NCBI RefSeq assembly: GCF_003852495.1 | Contig: NZ_QAJI01000001.1 | Location: 506,935 to 570,934, forward strand | Reading direction: 5' to 3' | Source of the DNA: Taibaiella sp. KBW10 | GTDB taxonomy: Bacteria; Bacteroidota; Bacteroidia; Chitinophagales; Chitinophagaceae | DNA length: 64,000 nt | Shown here: positions 45,039 to 53,929 of the stretch, piece after piece | How the letters are laid out: every line of letters starts with the position of its first letter | How positions within the stretch are numbered: position 1 is the stretch's first letter | The notes under the pieces: generated by a model | Database searches by the model: none | Seen by the model: only the letters and a program-made list of their open reading frames with translations | Told to the model about the DNA's origin: nothing | Translations under genes and position numbers: made by a program

Positions 45039-45616
45039 TGATATCCAATATTAAAGAAATCATTCAGCGCTCTATAGCGGTAAAACAAGAGATCCTTAGT
45101 GACGATACCTTATTGGCACAAGTACAATCCTTAACAGAAAAAATCGTAACAACCTTTCAGAATGGCGGAAAAGTGCTGTTTTGTGGTAATGGTGGCAGTG
45201 CAGCAGATGCACAGCACCTTGCCGCAGAATTTTCCGGCAGGTTTTACACCGATCGCGACCCATTACCGAGTGAGGCGCTTCATTGCAATACCTCTTACCT
45301 GACGGCCGTAGCCAATGATTATGGTTACGAATTCGTATACAGCCGCCTGCTAAAAGGAATGGGCAAACCCGGAGATATTTTAGTAGGGCTCAGCACATCG
45401 GGCAATTCTGCAAACATCCTGAAAGCATTTGAACAGGCGCGTTCAATGGGTATCACTACAGTGGCCTTTACGGGTGCAACGGGTGGCCAAATGAAGGACT
45501 TGGCTGATATCCTGATCAATATCCCATCTGAGGACACACCGCGCATACAAGAAAGCCACATCACGTTGGGTCATATTACCTGCGAACTGGTAGAACGTCA
45601 TTTATTTTCAAAATAA
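45035..45616 (+). CDS. gmhA: Sedoheptulose-7-phosphate isomerase GmhA
   Basis: 193 residues from ATG 45035 (ATG 45038 equally possible). SIS-fold: CGNGGSAADAQHLAAEFSGRF and GLSTSGNSANILKAFEQA. Converts sedoheptulose-7-P to D-glycero-D-manno-heptose-7-P, first step of heptose-nucleotide synthesis. Translationally coupled to the ketosynthase by an ATGA overlap, which is unusual company for this enzyme. Confidence 0.93.
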   Translation: MMISNIKEIIQRSIAVKQEILSDDTLLAQVQSLTEKIVTTFQNGGKVLFCGNGGSAADAQHLAAEFSGRFYTDRDPLPSEALHCNTSYLTAVANDYGYEFVYSRLLKGMGKPGDILVGLSTSGNSANILKAFEQARSMGITTVAFTGATGGQMKDLADILINIPSEDTPRIQESHITLGHITCELVERHLFSK

Positions 45617-45625
45617 ACCCACCCG

Positions 45626-46309
45626 ATGGAATGTATCATCTTAGCCGGAGGCTTTGGCACCCGGTTGCAACATATCGTATCGGATGTACCGAAATGCCTG
45701 GCCCCGATCAATGACAAGCCTTTTTTGGCCTACCTTATGGCTTATCTCGAAGCCCAGCATTGCGATCACGTGATCCTGTCTTTGGGTTATAAACATGAGT
45801 TGGTACTGGAATGGTTAAAGACAAAAGCCTTTACCTTTAAGGTAACCTGGGTGATTGAGCAGGAGCCTTTAGGCACAGGAGGGGGCATTAAGAAAGCCAT
45901 GCAAAAATGTAAAACAAATCAGTGTTTTGTCGTTAATGGAGATACCTTATTCAATATTCCCTTTGCACAATTACTTGCGGCTAATGAAGCGAGCGCCAAA
46001 GCGGTGATCGGACTGAAACCAATGAACGATTTTGAGCGGTATGGCACCGTTATTTTAGATGATCAAGCGTACATTTCTAAGTTTGAAGAAAAAAAGCCTT
46101 GCACCAGCGGTTTAATTAATGGTGGTGTGTATTTACTGAATAATGTACCTCAAATATTTGAACACTTACCGAAACAGTTCTCTCTGGAGCAGGATTTTTT
46201 CGAGATAGAAGCCACAGCACAAAGCCTCAAAGGTTGTATTGCTGATGATTATTTTATCGACATCGGCGTAGAGGAAGATTATTACAGGGCACAAAAAGAA
46301 ATTAAATGA
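45626..46309 (+). CDS. hddC: HddC-like nucleotidyltransferase (D-glycero-D-manno-heptose-1-P guanylyltransferase-like)
   Basis: 227 residues. N-terminal LAGGFGTRL with PKCLAPINDKPFL, EQEPLGTGGGIKKA and NGDTLF, matching the NTP-transferase family used for heptose and mannose-1-P. Base (GTP vs ATP) specificity is not decided by sequence. Overlaps gmhB by 4 bases. The kinase step (HddA/HldA) is not in the window. Confidence 0.85.
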   Translation: MECIILAGGFGTRLQHIVSDVPKCLAPINDKPFLAYLMAYLEAQHCDHVILSLGYKHELVLEWLKTKAFTFKVTWVIEQEPLGTGGGIKKAMQKCKTNQCFVVNGDTLFNIPFAQLLAANEASAKAVIGLKPMNDFERYGTVILDDQAYISKFEEKKPCTSGLINGGVYLLNNVPQIFEHLPKQFSLEQDFFEIEATAQSLKGCIADDYFIDIGVEEDYYRAQKEIK

Positions 46310-46827
46310 AGGTATTATTCTTAGATAGGGACGGTGTTATTAATGTAGAGAAAGACGGCAGTTATATTTTCAAACCCTCGGAAGTAAGTTTTTATGAGGG
46401 TGCTTTAGAAGCGATCTGCCATGCCAGGCAATATTTTGACCTTACCCTTGTCGTCACCAACCAAAGGGGCATCGGGAAAGGCTTAATGACGGAGCCCGAC
46501 CTCCATGAGATACACCAATATATCAATAGTGAACTCGAAAAACACGGCGGCCGCATAGACGGATTTTATTTTGCTCCTGCATTAGCTTCTGACGATGCCT
46601 TCCGTAAACCTAATACAGGTATGGCCTTACAGGCACAAAAGGATTATCCGGCGATCGATTTTTCGGCTTCTGTAATGGTCGGTAATAATTTCAGTGATAT
46701 GAAGTTTGGAAAAGCCATGGGGATGAAAACCGTATTTCTGCATACAACACAGGAACAGCAGGCATTGCCAAATGAATGGATCGATGCCCAGTTTGACAGT
46801 CTTGCAGCCTGGAGCAACAGCTTATAA
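46306..46827 (+). CDS. gmhB: GmhB-like heptose bisphosphate phosphatase without the zinc-binding loop
   Basis: 173 residues, HAD-IIIA: FLDRDGVINVE (nucleophile Asp7), VVTNQRGIGKG, RKPNTGM and MVGNNFSDM. Removes the C7 phosphate of heptose-1,7-bisphosphate. Canonical GmhB has four Cys/His zinc ligands between FYF and RKP; here that stretch is APALASDDAF, with none. Activity may persist, as in other HAD members. Last gene of the run, followed by a strong terminator. Confidence 0.85.
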   Translation: MKVLFLDRDGVINVEKDGSYIFKPSEVSFYEGALEAICHARQYFDLTLVVTNQRGIGKGLMTEPDLHEIHQYINSELEKHGGRIDGFYFAPALASDDAFRKPNTGMALQAQKDYPAIDFSASVMVGNNFSDMKFGKAMGMKTVFLHTTQEQQALPNEWIDAQFDSLAAWSNSL

Positions 46828-46840
46828 AGCAACAGTTTAT

Positions 46841-46881
46841 ATAAAAAGAGCGACGAATAATATATTCGTCGCTCTTTTTAT
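46841..46881. terminator. Strong terminator after gmhB
   Basis: Perfect 19-bp stem (46841-46859 / 46863-46881) with A5/T5, bidirectional. Confidence 0.9.
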
Positions 46882-46901
46882 AAATGGGTATTCTAATACA
46901 A

Positions 46902-47870
46902 TTATGGTCTCCATTTCTTATCGGCGAAACGATCGCTGATCACTAATTCTTTGCTTCCCGGAGTATATTTATAAAAACCTTCTCCTGATTTTGCACCCAG
47001 GTAACCTGCCTGTACCATATTGGCCAGTAAGGTAGCCGGAGCATATTTTTGATTACCAAAGCCCATGTGTAACACGTTCATGATAGACAAACAGGTATCC
47101 AAACCAATAAAGTCAGCCAACTGCAAAGGTCCCATTGGATGTGCCATACCTAATTTCATGATCGTATCGATCTCTTCCACACCGGCAACACCTTCTTGTA
47201 AACTGGAAATGGCCTCGTTAATCATAGGCATTAAAATACGATTTGCAATAAAGCCCGGATAGTCATTAACCACACAAGGTACTTTACCGATATGTTCTGT
47301 AAGGTCATAAATAACCTTCGTTACACTTTTATCAGTCGCATATCCGGCAATGATCTCTACCAATTTCATTACAGGAACCGGATTCATAAAGTGCATACCC
47401 ACTACTTGTGCAGGTCTTGTTGTATGAGATGCAATTCTCGTAATAGAAATAGAAGAAGTATTGGTAGCAAGAATCGCGTGTGCCGGAGCCAAACGATCTA
47501 TATCCTGGAAGATTCTCATTTTAAGATCAATATTCTCCGTAGCAGCTTCAATAACCAAATCAGCACCTTTAAGGCCTTCTGCCAAATCGGTATAAGTAGC
47601 GATTTTCGCTAAAGCGGCCGATTTCTGATCTTCGGTAAGGCTACCTTTAGTCACCTGACGATCCATATTCTTGCTTACATTGGCCAATGCTTTATCTAAA
47701 GCAGTCTGCGCAATATCAATCATATGTACATCGTAACCGTTTTGTGCAAATACATGCACGATGCCATTACCCATTGTACCGGCACCAATTACAGATACCG
47801 TCTTAATTTGTTGGATACTGCTGATTACCGTATCGGCTTCCACAGTTTCCTTCGTTAATATTTCTGACAT
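46902..47870 (-). CDS. 3-hydroxybutyryl-CoA / 3-hydroxyacyl-CoA dehydrogenase
   Basis: 322 residues from ATG 47870. NAD motif VIGAGTMGNGIVHVFA, NTSSISITRIA, GMHFMNPVPVMKLVEII (catalytic His), CVVNDYPGFIANRIL. HbdA/PaaH type. Oxidises or reduces 3-hydroxyacyl-CoA in fatty-acid/butyrate/phenylacetate metabolism. Single gene with promoter TATTTTTG at 47892-47899. Confidence 0.92.
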   Translation of the reverse strand: MSEILTKETVEADTVISSIQQIKTVSVIGAGTMGNGIVHVFAQNGYDVHMIDIAQTALDKALANVSKNMDRQVTKGSLTEDQKSAALAKIATYTDLAEGLKGADLVIEAATENIDLKMRIFQDIDRLAPAHAILATNTSSISITRIASHTTRPAQVVGMHFMNPVPVMKLVEIIAGYATDKSVTKVIYDLTEHIGKVPCVVNDYPGFIANRILMPMINEAISSLQEGVAGVEEIDTIMKLGMAHPMGPLQLADFIGLDTCLSIMNVLHMGFGNQKYAPATLLANMVQAGYLGAKSGEGFYKYTPGSKELVISDRFADKKWRP

Positions 47871-47891
47871 TGTTAATTTTTTTAAAACACA

Positions 47892-47899
47892 CAAAAATA
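47892..47899 (-). promoter_or_regulatory. -7 element TATTTTTG of 3-hydroxyacyl-CoA dehydrogenase
   Basis: Perfect TAnnTTTG, 21 bases before ATG 47870. Confidence 0.55.
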
Positions 47900-47980
47900 C
47901 AACAATTCCGTAATGTATGGATCAACCCTGCTATAATATCCCGTTAAAATATTGAGGCGTATAAACCATCAAATAATTTT

Positions 47981-47988
47981 TATCTTCG
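47981..47988 (+). promoter_or_regulatory. -7-like element TATCTTCG of the PAP2-like gene
   Basis: One-base variant of TAnnTTTG, 22 bases before ATG 48011. Confidence 0.4.
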
Positions 47989-48010
47989 CAGCCGAATATT
48001 ATCGCTGTTT

Positions 48011-48703
48011 ATGCCACAATCTCATTTAAAATTAGGAACCCTAACCGAAAATAAATTTTTACGTTCACTGGCCAATATTGTATCCATCATCTGTCATCCG
48101 GTGTTTATGCCGGTAATCCTGACGTTTGTGTTGTATGGTATTAACCGGACCAGTTTCGGCAATATTCCTAAAAATACGCTTTATGAATGGTTGGCCATCC
48201 TTGCCCTGAACACCATCTTTTTCCCTTTGGTGACCATCTTCCTGCTGAAACGGTTAAATTTCATTGAAAGTATTAAGTTAAAAACCTCCAAAGACCGGAT
48301 CATACCCTTGATCGCCACCATGATCTTCTACTTCTGGGCGTATATGGTCTTTAAAAATTTCAAACCACCCGTTGTCGCACCACCTATTTTGAAAATATTC
48401 CTTTTGGGTAACTTTTGGGGTATTATTGCCATTTTTATGGTCAATATTTTCAAAAAAGTGAGCATGCATGCCGCTGCAGCCGGCGGTATGATCGGTATCC
48501 TGATTATCACCATGATTATAAGCCGTGTCAATATCTTTATGCCCCTGATGATTTCGATTTTAATTGCCGGCATCATTGGTTCTTCCAGATTGGTATTACG
48601 CGCGCACACCAATGGTGAAATCGGCTTGGGCTATCTATTGGGTATCCTGGCACAGCTGGCCTCCTATTTCTACATTACCAAGTTGATCAACATTTTTGAT
48701 TAA
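48011..48703 (+). CDS. Polytopic membrane protein, PAP2-like C-terminal half
   Basis: 230 residues, about 6 TM segments. The second half has KVSMHAAAAGGMIG and SRLVLRAHTNGEIGLGYLLG, which resembles the His-containing motifs of PAP2 phosphatases, but the N-terminal PAP2 motif is not present. It is common in Bacteroidota as an unnamed protein. Could act on lipid pyrophosphates (inference). A 23-bp terminator follows. Confidence 0.65.
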   Translation: MPQSHLKLGTLTENKFLRSLANIVSIICHPVFMPVILTFVLYGINRTSFGNIPKNTLYEWLAILALNTIFFPLVTIFLLKRLNFIESIKLKTSKDRIIPLIATMIFYFWAYMVFKNFKPPVVAPPILKIFLLGNFWGIIAIFMVNIFKKVSMHAAAAGGMIGILIITMIISRVNIFMPLMISILIAGIIGSSRLVLRAHTNGEIGLGYLLGILAQLASYFYITKLINIFD

Positions 48704-48716
48704 TCAGGCTCAATAT

Positions 48717-48767
48717 ATTCATAAGAAAGGGGTTGTTCTTGTTTAGAACAACCCCTTTCTTATGAAT
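48717..48767. terminator. Bidirectional terminator with 23-bp perfect stem
   Basis: Arms 48717-48739 / 48745-48767 around TGTTT; lies between convergent PAP2-like and permease genes. Confidence 0.85.
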
Positions 48768-48786
48768 AATCAATTATCATATATGC

Positions 48787-50103
48787 TTAGCGCCTACCCA
48801 CTTTATATCCGCTTAGCGCAAAATAAAGGATAAAGAGATAAGCCGGAATCATCATATAATATGCGCTTTGGAGCGTAGCCGTTTCCGATATCCTGCCATA
48901 AAGAGGCGGCAATACTGCTCCGCCTACAATAGCCATGATCAATAAAGCAGAGCCCATTTTAGTGTATTTACCCAGGCCTTCAATAGCCATAGGGAATATC
49001 GCCGGCCACATCACCGAATTAGAAAACCCAAGTAATGCAAAATACCATACTGCCGGATGTGTGGGCACATTAAAGGTATGGCCAGCCAAAACATAGGTTT
49101 TAAAATCAGGTGCAGCTGTGGTAACCACAGACAGTACAACCAGGATCATACTCAGTATCGTCGCAATAACCAAGGCATTGCGTTGCGAAATATATTTGGG
49201 AATCGCCGTAATGCCAACTCCGTAACCGACCAGTAAAGCATAACCTGTATAGGTTGCAAAATGCTTGGCGGTATCCATAGAATAGCCAAGGTATTTTCCA
49301 AAGCCCGTAAAGGTATCATAACTGATCACCTCAACCCCTACATACAGAAATAAAGCAATAACCCCAATGACTAAATGCGGAAACTGCAATACACTTGTTT
49401 TCGGCGTATCGGCTAAGGCCTTCGCATCTGTTATTGTTTCCTCATCAGCAATTTCGGGTAGTTTTACAAAAAACAGCAATAAACCTATGGTCGCAAAAGC
49501 CACCGCAATCCAGGTATAAGGCATGATTACTTTGTGTGCCAAGGTATTTAAGGCCTGCTCCTTCGTTGCTGCATCCATCACTTTAAGACTCGCTTCAAAG
49601 GCATCACTGTCCTTAAGAATAATACTTCCTAATGCATACACGGCCAAAATACCGGCTACTTTATTACAAACACCCATGATACTAATGCGCCGGGCAGCAC
49701 TCTCTTTAGGCCCCAAAGCCGCCGCATAAGGGTTGGAAGCAGTTTGTAATAAAGCCAATCCCGTACCGATAATAAATAGACCGGTTAAGAAGACGGGAAA
49801 GCTTCTGGCATTGGCCGCGGGAATGAAAATAATCGCGCCCAAAGCCATAACGAACAGCCCTAAGGACATTCCTTTCTTAAAGCCCGTAGCCTTCAAAACA
49901 TAAGAAGAAGGGATGGCCATTACGAAATAGGCGGCAAAAAAAGCAGAGGCCACATAATAAGATTGGGTAGTGGTCAGCTGGCAGGCAATTTTCAGATATG
50001 GAATCAATTGGCTGTTGGCCCAGGTAATGAAACCGAAGATAAAAAACAGCACGCCGATAATTAATAAGGCAAATCCGTAATTATTTTTATTATTATCCTG
50101 CAT
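48787..50103 (-). CDS. FucP/GluP-like sugar:proton symporter (MFS)
   Basis: 438 residues, 12 TM. Opens with FGFITWANSQLIPYLKIACQLT as in FucP, and contains QTASNPYAAALGPKESAARRISIMGVCN, the FucP/GluP family signature region. Takes up L-fucose or glucose/galactose. Divergent from a ROK sugar kinase, suggesting uptake and phosphorylation of one hexose. Confidence 0.9.
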   Translation of the reverse strand: MQDNNKNNYGFALLIIGVLFFIFGFITWANSQLIPYLKIACQLTTTQSYYVASAFFAAYFVMAIPSSYVLKATGFKKGMSLGLFVMALGAIIFIPAANARSFPVFLTGLFIIGTGLALLQTASNPYAAALGPKESAARRISIMGVCNKVAGILAVYALGSIILKDSDAFEASLKVMDAATKEQALNTLAHKVIMPYTWIAVAFATIGLLLFFVKLPEIADEETITDAKALADTPKTSVLQFPHLVIGVIALFLYVGVEVISYDTFTGFGKYLGYSMDTAKHFATYTGYALLVGYGVGITAIPKYISQRNALVIATILSMILVVLSVVTTAAPDFKTYVLAGHTFNVPTHPAVWYFALLGFSNSVMWPAIFPMAIEGLGKYTKMGSALLIMAIVGGAVLPPLYGRISETATLQSAYYMMIPAYLFILYFALSGYKVGRR

Positions 50104-50110
50104 TTATATA

Positions 50111-50118
50111 TAATTTTG
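50111..50118 (+). promoter_or_regulatory. -7 element TAATTTTG of the ROK kinase
   Basis: Perfect TAnnTTTG, 36 bases before ATG 50155, in the 51-base divergent intergenic. Confidence 0.5.
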
Positions 50119-50154
50119 GCGACTAAAGTACAATTATTGTTGTTAATTTAAGAT

Positions 50155-51084
50155 ATGAGCCATAAAAAATATGCCATCGGAGTCGATATGGGTGGCACCT
50201 ATACCAAATTCGGGCTTGTAGATGATCAGGGAACAATCACCAGAGCGCAGCAGATCCGAACGGATAGCTACAGAAGCCCTGAAGATTTCGTTGCAGCACT
50301 AAGCCTTCATTTACAGTCTATTGTTGATTATCACGATCAGGATCACACCATTACCGGTATCGGTATTGGTGCCCCTAATGCCAATTATCATACGGGTACT
50401 ATAGACCGTGCGGCCAACCTACCCTGGCGTACGTATATTCCGCTTCGGGATATGGTTGCCTCCGCAATGAATATAAAAACGGTGATTACGAATGATGCAA
50501 AAGCGGCTGCCCTTGGTGAGATGCAATTTGGCGTAGCCAAAGGCATGAAAGATTTTATTGTAGTGACGTTGGGTACCGGTATTGGCAGTGGTATCGTGAG
50601 TAATGGACAATTGATCTATGGCCACGATGGCATGGCAGGTGAAGTCGGACATATTATCGCCAAACCCAATGGCCGTCCCTGTGGCTGTGGTCGTAAAGGC
50701 TGTCTTGAAACGTATGCATCGGCAACCGGGATCCTCAACACGGCACAAAAAATTATGTTGGCCAATAACCTCGTTCCTTTTGAAAATTCGCAGGCCATAA
50801 CCGATGCCGCCATGATGGGCAATCCAATGGCCCTGGAGATATTTAACCAAACCGGAAAAGTACTGGGAAAAGTATTGGCTCATGTACATACCGTAATCTC
50901 ACCGGAAGCCATCATCTTTTTTGGTGGCCTTGCCAACGCCAGGGATTATCTGTTAGTACCTACGCAAAAAGCTTTTGAAGAAGAATTACTCTTTGTCTAC
51001 AAAGAGCGAAAACCCCAATTTCTGATCTCTGCGCTGCAACATAGAAACGCCGCTATATTGGGTGCTGCAGCCTTAGTTTTTTAA
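50155..51084 (+). CDS. ROK family sugar kinase (glucokinase-like)
   Basis: 309 residues. ATP motif GVDMGGTYTKFGLVD, GTGIGSGIV, EVGHIIAKPNG and the zinc signature CGCGRKGCLE with ROK His in EVGH. No N-terminal HTH, so a kinase rather than a NagC-type repressor. Probably phosphorylates the sugar imported by the divergent FucP-like permease (inference). Confidence 0.92.
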   Translation: MSHKKYAIGVDMGGTYTKFGLVDDQGTITRAQQIRTDSYRSPEDFVAALSLHLQSIVDYHDQDHTITGIGIGAPNANYHTGTIDRAANLPWRTYIPLRDMVASAMNIKTVITNDAKAAALGEMQFGVAKGMKDFIVVTLGTGIGSGIVSNGQLIYGHDGMAGEVGHIIAKPNGRPCGCGRKGCLETYASATGILNTAQKIMLANNLVPFENSQAITDAAMMGNPMALEIFNQTGKVLGKVLAHVHTVISPEAIIFFGGLANARDYLLVPTQKAFEEELLFVYKERKPQFLISALQHRNAAILGAAALVF

Positions 51085-51105
51085 CCCATTTATACTCAAA
51101 AGGAT

Positions 51106-51113
51106 TATCTTTG
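51106..51113 (+). promoter_or_regulatory. -7 element TATCTTTG, 6 bases before ATG 51120
   Basis: Perfect TAnnTTTG; predicts a leaderless transcript of the dihydroorotase-like gene. Confidence 0.55.
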
Positions 51114-51119
51114 CCCATT

Positions 51120-52355
51120 ATGTCATCCGTTCTCATCAAAAACATTCAGGTTGCGGACCCAACCTCCGCATACAACGGCAAAAATGTAGATATTTTTATT
51201 GAAAAAGGTATCGTAAAACAGATAGGAAAATCACTATCGGTACAAGCAAAAGACATTATACAAGGTAAAGGCAAGTTTATTGCTCCGGGCTGGATCAGCC
51301 TGATGACAGACTTTGCAGAGCCTGGTTTTGAACATAGAGAAACGATTGATACCGGTTTACAAGCCGCTGCCAACGGTGGCTTTACACAAGTAATCGTTCT
51401 ACCCAACACACAACCCACTATGGCCACCAAAAGTGTGGTCGCATTTGTACAACAAAAGGCTAAAGGTCATCCCGTAGGCATCCATGTTTTAGGAGCAGTG
51501 TCACAAAATATAGAAGGGAAGAATCTTGCTGAAATGATGGAAATGTACCATTCCGGAGCGATTGCTTTTTCGGATGGCTGGAAACCTATTCAGAATGCCG
51601 GTTTAATGCAAAAGGCATTAGAATATGTAAAAGCTTTTGAGGGAACAGTGGTTCAGATTCCTGTTTTGGCCGAGTTATCGGATGGTTTGATGAATGAGGG
51701 GCCTAATTCGGTACAGTTCGGAATGCCCGGCATCCCTGTAATTGCAGAAACCTTAATGGTACATCGCGATATAGAGCTGGCCAGGTATACACAATCTAAA
51801 CTGCACCTTTCCGGAATCAGCACGGCAGAAAGCCTGAACCTGATTAAAAAAGCAAAAAAAGATGGCGTACAGGTAACCTGCTCTGTAGCGCCTTATCACT
51901 TACTATATACTGACGATATCCTGGCTACCTACGACAGCTTGTATAAGGTAAACCCTCCCCTGAGGACGGAAAAAGACCGCAAAGCCCTGCTCAAAGGATT
52001 GGAAGAAGGCACTATAGATGCCATCGCTACGCATCATAAGCCGCAAGACTGGGATGCTAAAGTAAAAGAATTTGAATACACCCAATCCGGCATGGCCACC
52101 TTGGAAAGCTGCTGGCCTATGCTGGTTAAAGCGGCACCAAATGTAAGCGCCGAAAGATGGGCTGCCCTGTTATCAAACAATATCGCCGGTATATTCGGAT
52201 TGCCCATACACAGCATTGAAGAAGGTACTGCTGCCCGGTACACGATATTTGACTTCACTACAGAATGGACTTTAACCACCGGAAACAAAGCAACAATGGC
52301 TTATAATACGCCTTTGTTGAATGAACCCGTAAAAGGAAAAGCTGTAATATTATAA
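51120..52355 (+). CDS. Dihydroorotase-like amidohydrolase with degenerate metal ligands
   Basis: 411 residues from ATG 51120 (the upstream TTG 51111 lies in the promoter). PyrC type I layout, but the HxH motif (normally PGfiDxHxHxREPG) reads PGWISLMTDFAEPG, and the late DHAPH motif reads ATHHKPQDW. The usual zinc ligands are therefore missing, as in inactive PyrC' subunits that only support aspartate transcarbamoylase. A second active dihydroorotase should exist elsewhere (inference). Followed 5 bases later by a DUF4199 protein. Confidence 0.85.
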   Translation: MSSVLIKNIQVADPTSAYNGKNVDIFIEKGIVKQIGKSLSVQAKDIIQGKGKFIAPGWISLMTDFAEPGFEHRETIDTGLQAAANGGFTQVIVLPNTQPTMATKSVVAFVQQKAKGHPVGIHVLGAVSQNIEGKNLAEMMEMYHSGAIAFSDGWKPIQNAGLMQKALEYVKAFEGTVVQIPVLAELSDGLMNEGPNSVQFGMPGIPVIAETLMVHRDIELARYTQSKLHLSGISTAESLNLIKKAKKDGVQVTCSVAPYHLLYTDDILATYDSLYKVNPPLRTEKDRKALLKGLEEGTIDAIATHHKPQDWDAKVKEFEYTQSGMATLESCWPMLVKAAPNVSAERWAALLSNNIAGIFGLPIHSIEEGTAARYTIFDFTTEWTLTTGNKATMAYNTPLLNEPVKGKAVIL

Positions 52356-52360
52356 AAACA

Positions 52361-52921
52361 ATGAAACAAAAAAGTACCGCATTCGGAATCAAAGCAGGCC
52401 TTATTATTGCTGCATTATATGTACTCTTACTTTGGATAAAATTTACCTTTTTAAGTTATAATCCTTTCGTATTTTATCTGGGAGGCTTTATCTCTTATTT
52501 CCTGATTATTGCTGCGCTCATCATCGCTGCAGTACAGAAAAGAAACCAGCAGGGTGGATATGCAGAAATTAAAGACTTGTTTCAACCTATCTTTATTGCT
52601 ATCATTTTTGCGGAGATCGCCTATTTATTATTTACTTATTTTTACCTCAACTATATTAACCCTACGTTCTTCCAAACGTATGAACAGGCCATGGATGCTT
52701 TTGCGCACAAAAACAAAATGAGTGCAGAAAAAATACAGGCTCAGGTAAATATGGTACGGGCACAAGCACAATCCAGCAAAGATTTTTGGGGTCTGGCCAA
52801 AGGCATTCTGGCCAGGTGGATCGTTATTGATAGTATTTTCGGATTGATGATTGCCTTTTTATTTAGAAAGAAAACGCCGCAACAGTTAATGGACATGCGT
52901 GTTTTGGATCAAAAATTTTAA
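52361..52921 (+). CDS. DUF4199 family membrane protein
   Basis: 186 residues: four hydrophobic segments (about 9-28, 34-54, 72-92, 143-165) with a helical amphipathic stretch between 100 and 135. Bacteroidota-specific family of unknown function, often beside dihydroorotase and glycosyltransferase genes as here. Downstream GT2 starts 12 bases later. Confidence 0.85.
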   Translation: MKQKSTAFGIKAGLIIAALYVLLLWIKFTFLSYNPFVFYLGGFISYFLIIAALIIAAVQKRNQQGGYAEIKDLFQPIFIAIIFAEIAYLLFTYFYLNYINPTFFQTYEQAMDAFAHKNKMSAEKIQAQVNMVRAQAQSSKDFWGLAKGILARWIVIDSIFGLMIAFLFRKKTPQQLMDMRVLDQKF

Positions 52922-52933
52922 ACCCTGAAAAGC

Positions 52934-53881
52934 GTGTTAGACCTATCTGTAGTAATACCATTATTGAATGAAGAAGAATCGCTGCCCGAACTGGCGGCGT
53001 GGATTGCGCGCGTAGCGCAGGAGCATCATTACACTTACGAAATTGTATTTGTAGATGATGGTAGTACGGACTCCAGCTGGGAGGTGATCCAACAACTAAG
53101 CCAGACCAATCGCAATATAAAGGGCATAAAATTCCAGCGTAATTATGGGAAAAGTGCTGCTTTAAACGAAGGGTTTAAAGCAACCAGCGGCGAGGTGGTG
53201 ATTACGATGGATGCTGATCTTCAGGATAGCCCGGATGAAATTCCGGAGTTTATGGAGATGATCAGAAATCAAAAGTATAACCTGGTGAGCGGATGGAAGA
53301 AAAAGCGTTTTGATAATAAATTGACCAAAAACCTGCCTTCTAAATTTTTCAATGGGGTGACCAGCAAAATGTCCGGTATTAAACTCAATGACTTTAACTG
53401 CGGCCTTAAAGCATATAATTATAAGGTCATAAAAAGTATAGAAATATACGGAGAAATGCACCGTTACATTCCTGTGTTGGCCAAAAATGCCGGCTTTCAT
53501 AATATTGGAGAAAAAGTGGTGCAGCATCAGGCACGAAAATACGGGGTTTCTAAATTTGGATGGAACCGTTTCGTAAACGGTTTCCTTGATTTACTAACCG
53601 TACAGTTCATCGGTAAATTTGCTAAGCGACCGATGCACTTCTTTGGGCTTCTTGGTGCCATTTTGTTTTTCATCGGTTTCTTGTTTGTCTCCTATATGTC
53701 GATATGCAAGTTTATCTGGTGGGAAAATTATGCAGTGTCCAACAGGCCTCCGTTTTATATTTCATTAACCTTTATTATCATGGGTACGATGTTCTTTTTG
53801 TCCGGCTATCTGGCAGAACTGATTGTCCGTAATGCACCCGAGCGTAATCACTATTATATTGACGAAAAATTAGGACTATAA
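52934..53881 (+). CDS. GT2 family glycosyltransferase with two C-terminal TM helices
   Basis: 315 residues from GTG 52934. GT-A signature VDDGSTDSSWEVI, metal-binding DADLQDSPDEI, CGLKAYNYK, and two C-terminal TM helices (about 235-258 and 272-296). DPM1/GtrB-like: transfers a sugar from nucleotide or polyprenyl donor at the inner membrane. Substrate unknown. Part of the pyrC'-DUF4199-GT2 cluster. Confidence 0.88.
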   Translation: MLDLSVVIPLLNEEESLPELAAWIARVAQEHHYTYEIVFVDDGSTDSSWEVIQQLSQTNRNIKGIKFQRNYGKSAALNEGFKATSGEVVITMDADLQDSPDEIPEFMEMIRNQKYNLVSGWKKKRFDNKLTKNLPSKFFNGVTSKMSGIKLNDFNCGLKAYNYKVIKSIEIYGEMHRYIPVLAKNAGFHNIGEKVVQHQARKYGVSKFGWNRFVNGFLDLLTVQFIGKFAKRPMHFFGLLGAILFFIGFLFVSYMSICKFIWWENYAVSNRPPFYISLTFIIMGTMFFLSGYLAELIVRNAPERNHYYIDEKLGL

Positions 53882-53897
53882 GCTCCTGTGAGATGGC

Positions 53898-53905
53898 TAT
53901 ATTTG
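53898..53905 (+). promoter_or_regulatory. -7 element TATATTTG of dxr
   Basis: Perfect TAnnTTTG, 24 bases before ATG 53930; lies inside the longer frame that starts at 53888. Confidence 0.55.
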
Positions 53906-53929
53906 CCAATACTCCAAAATAAACCCGTT

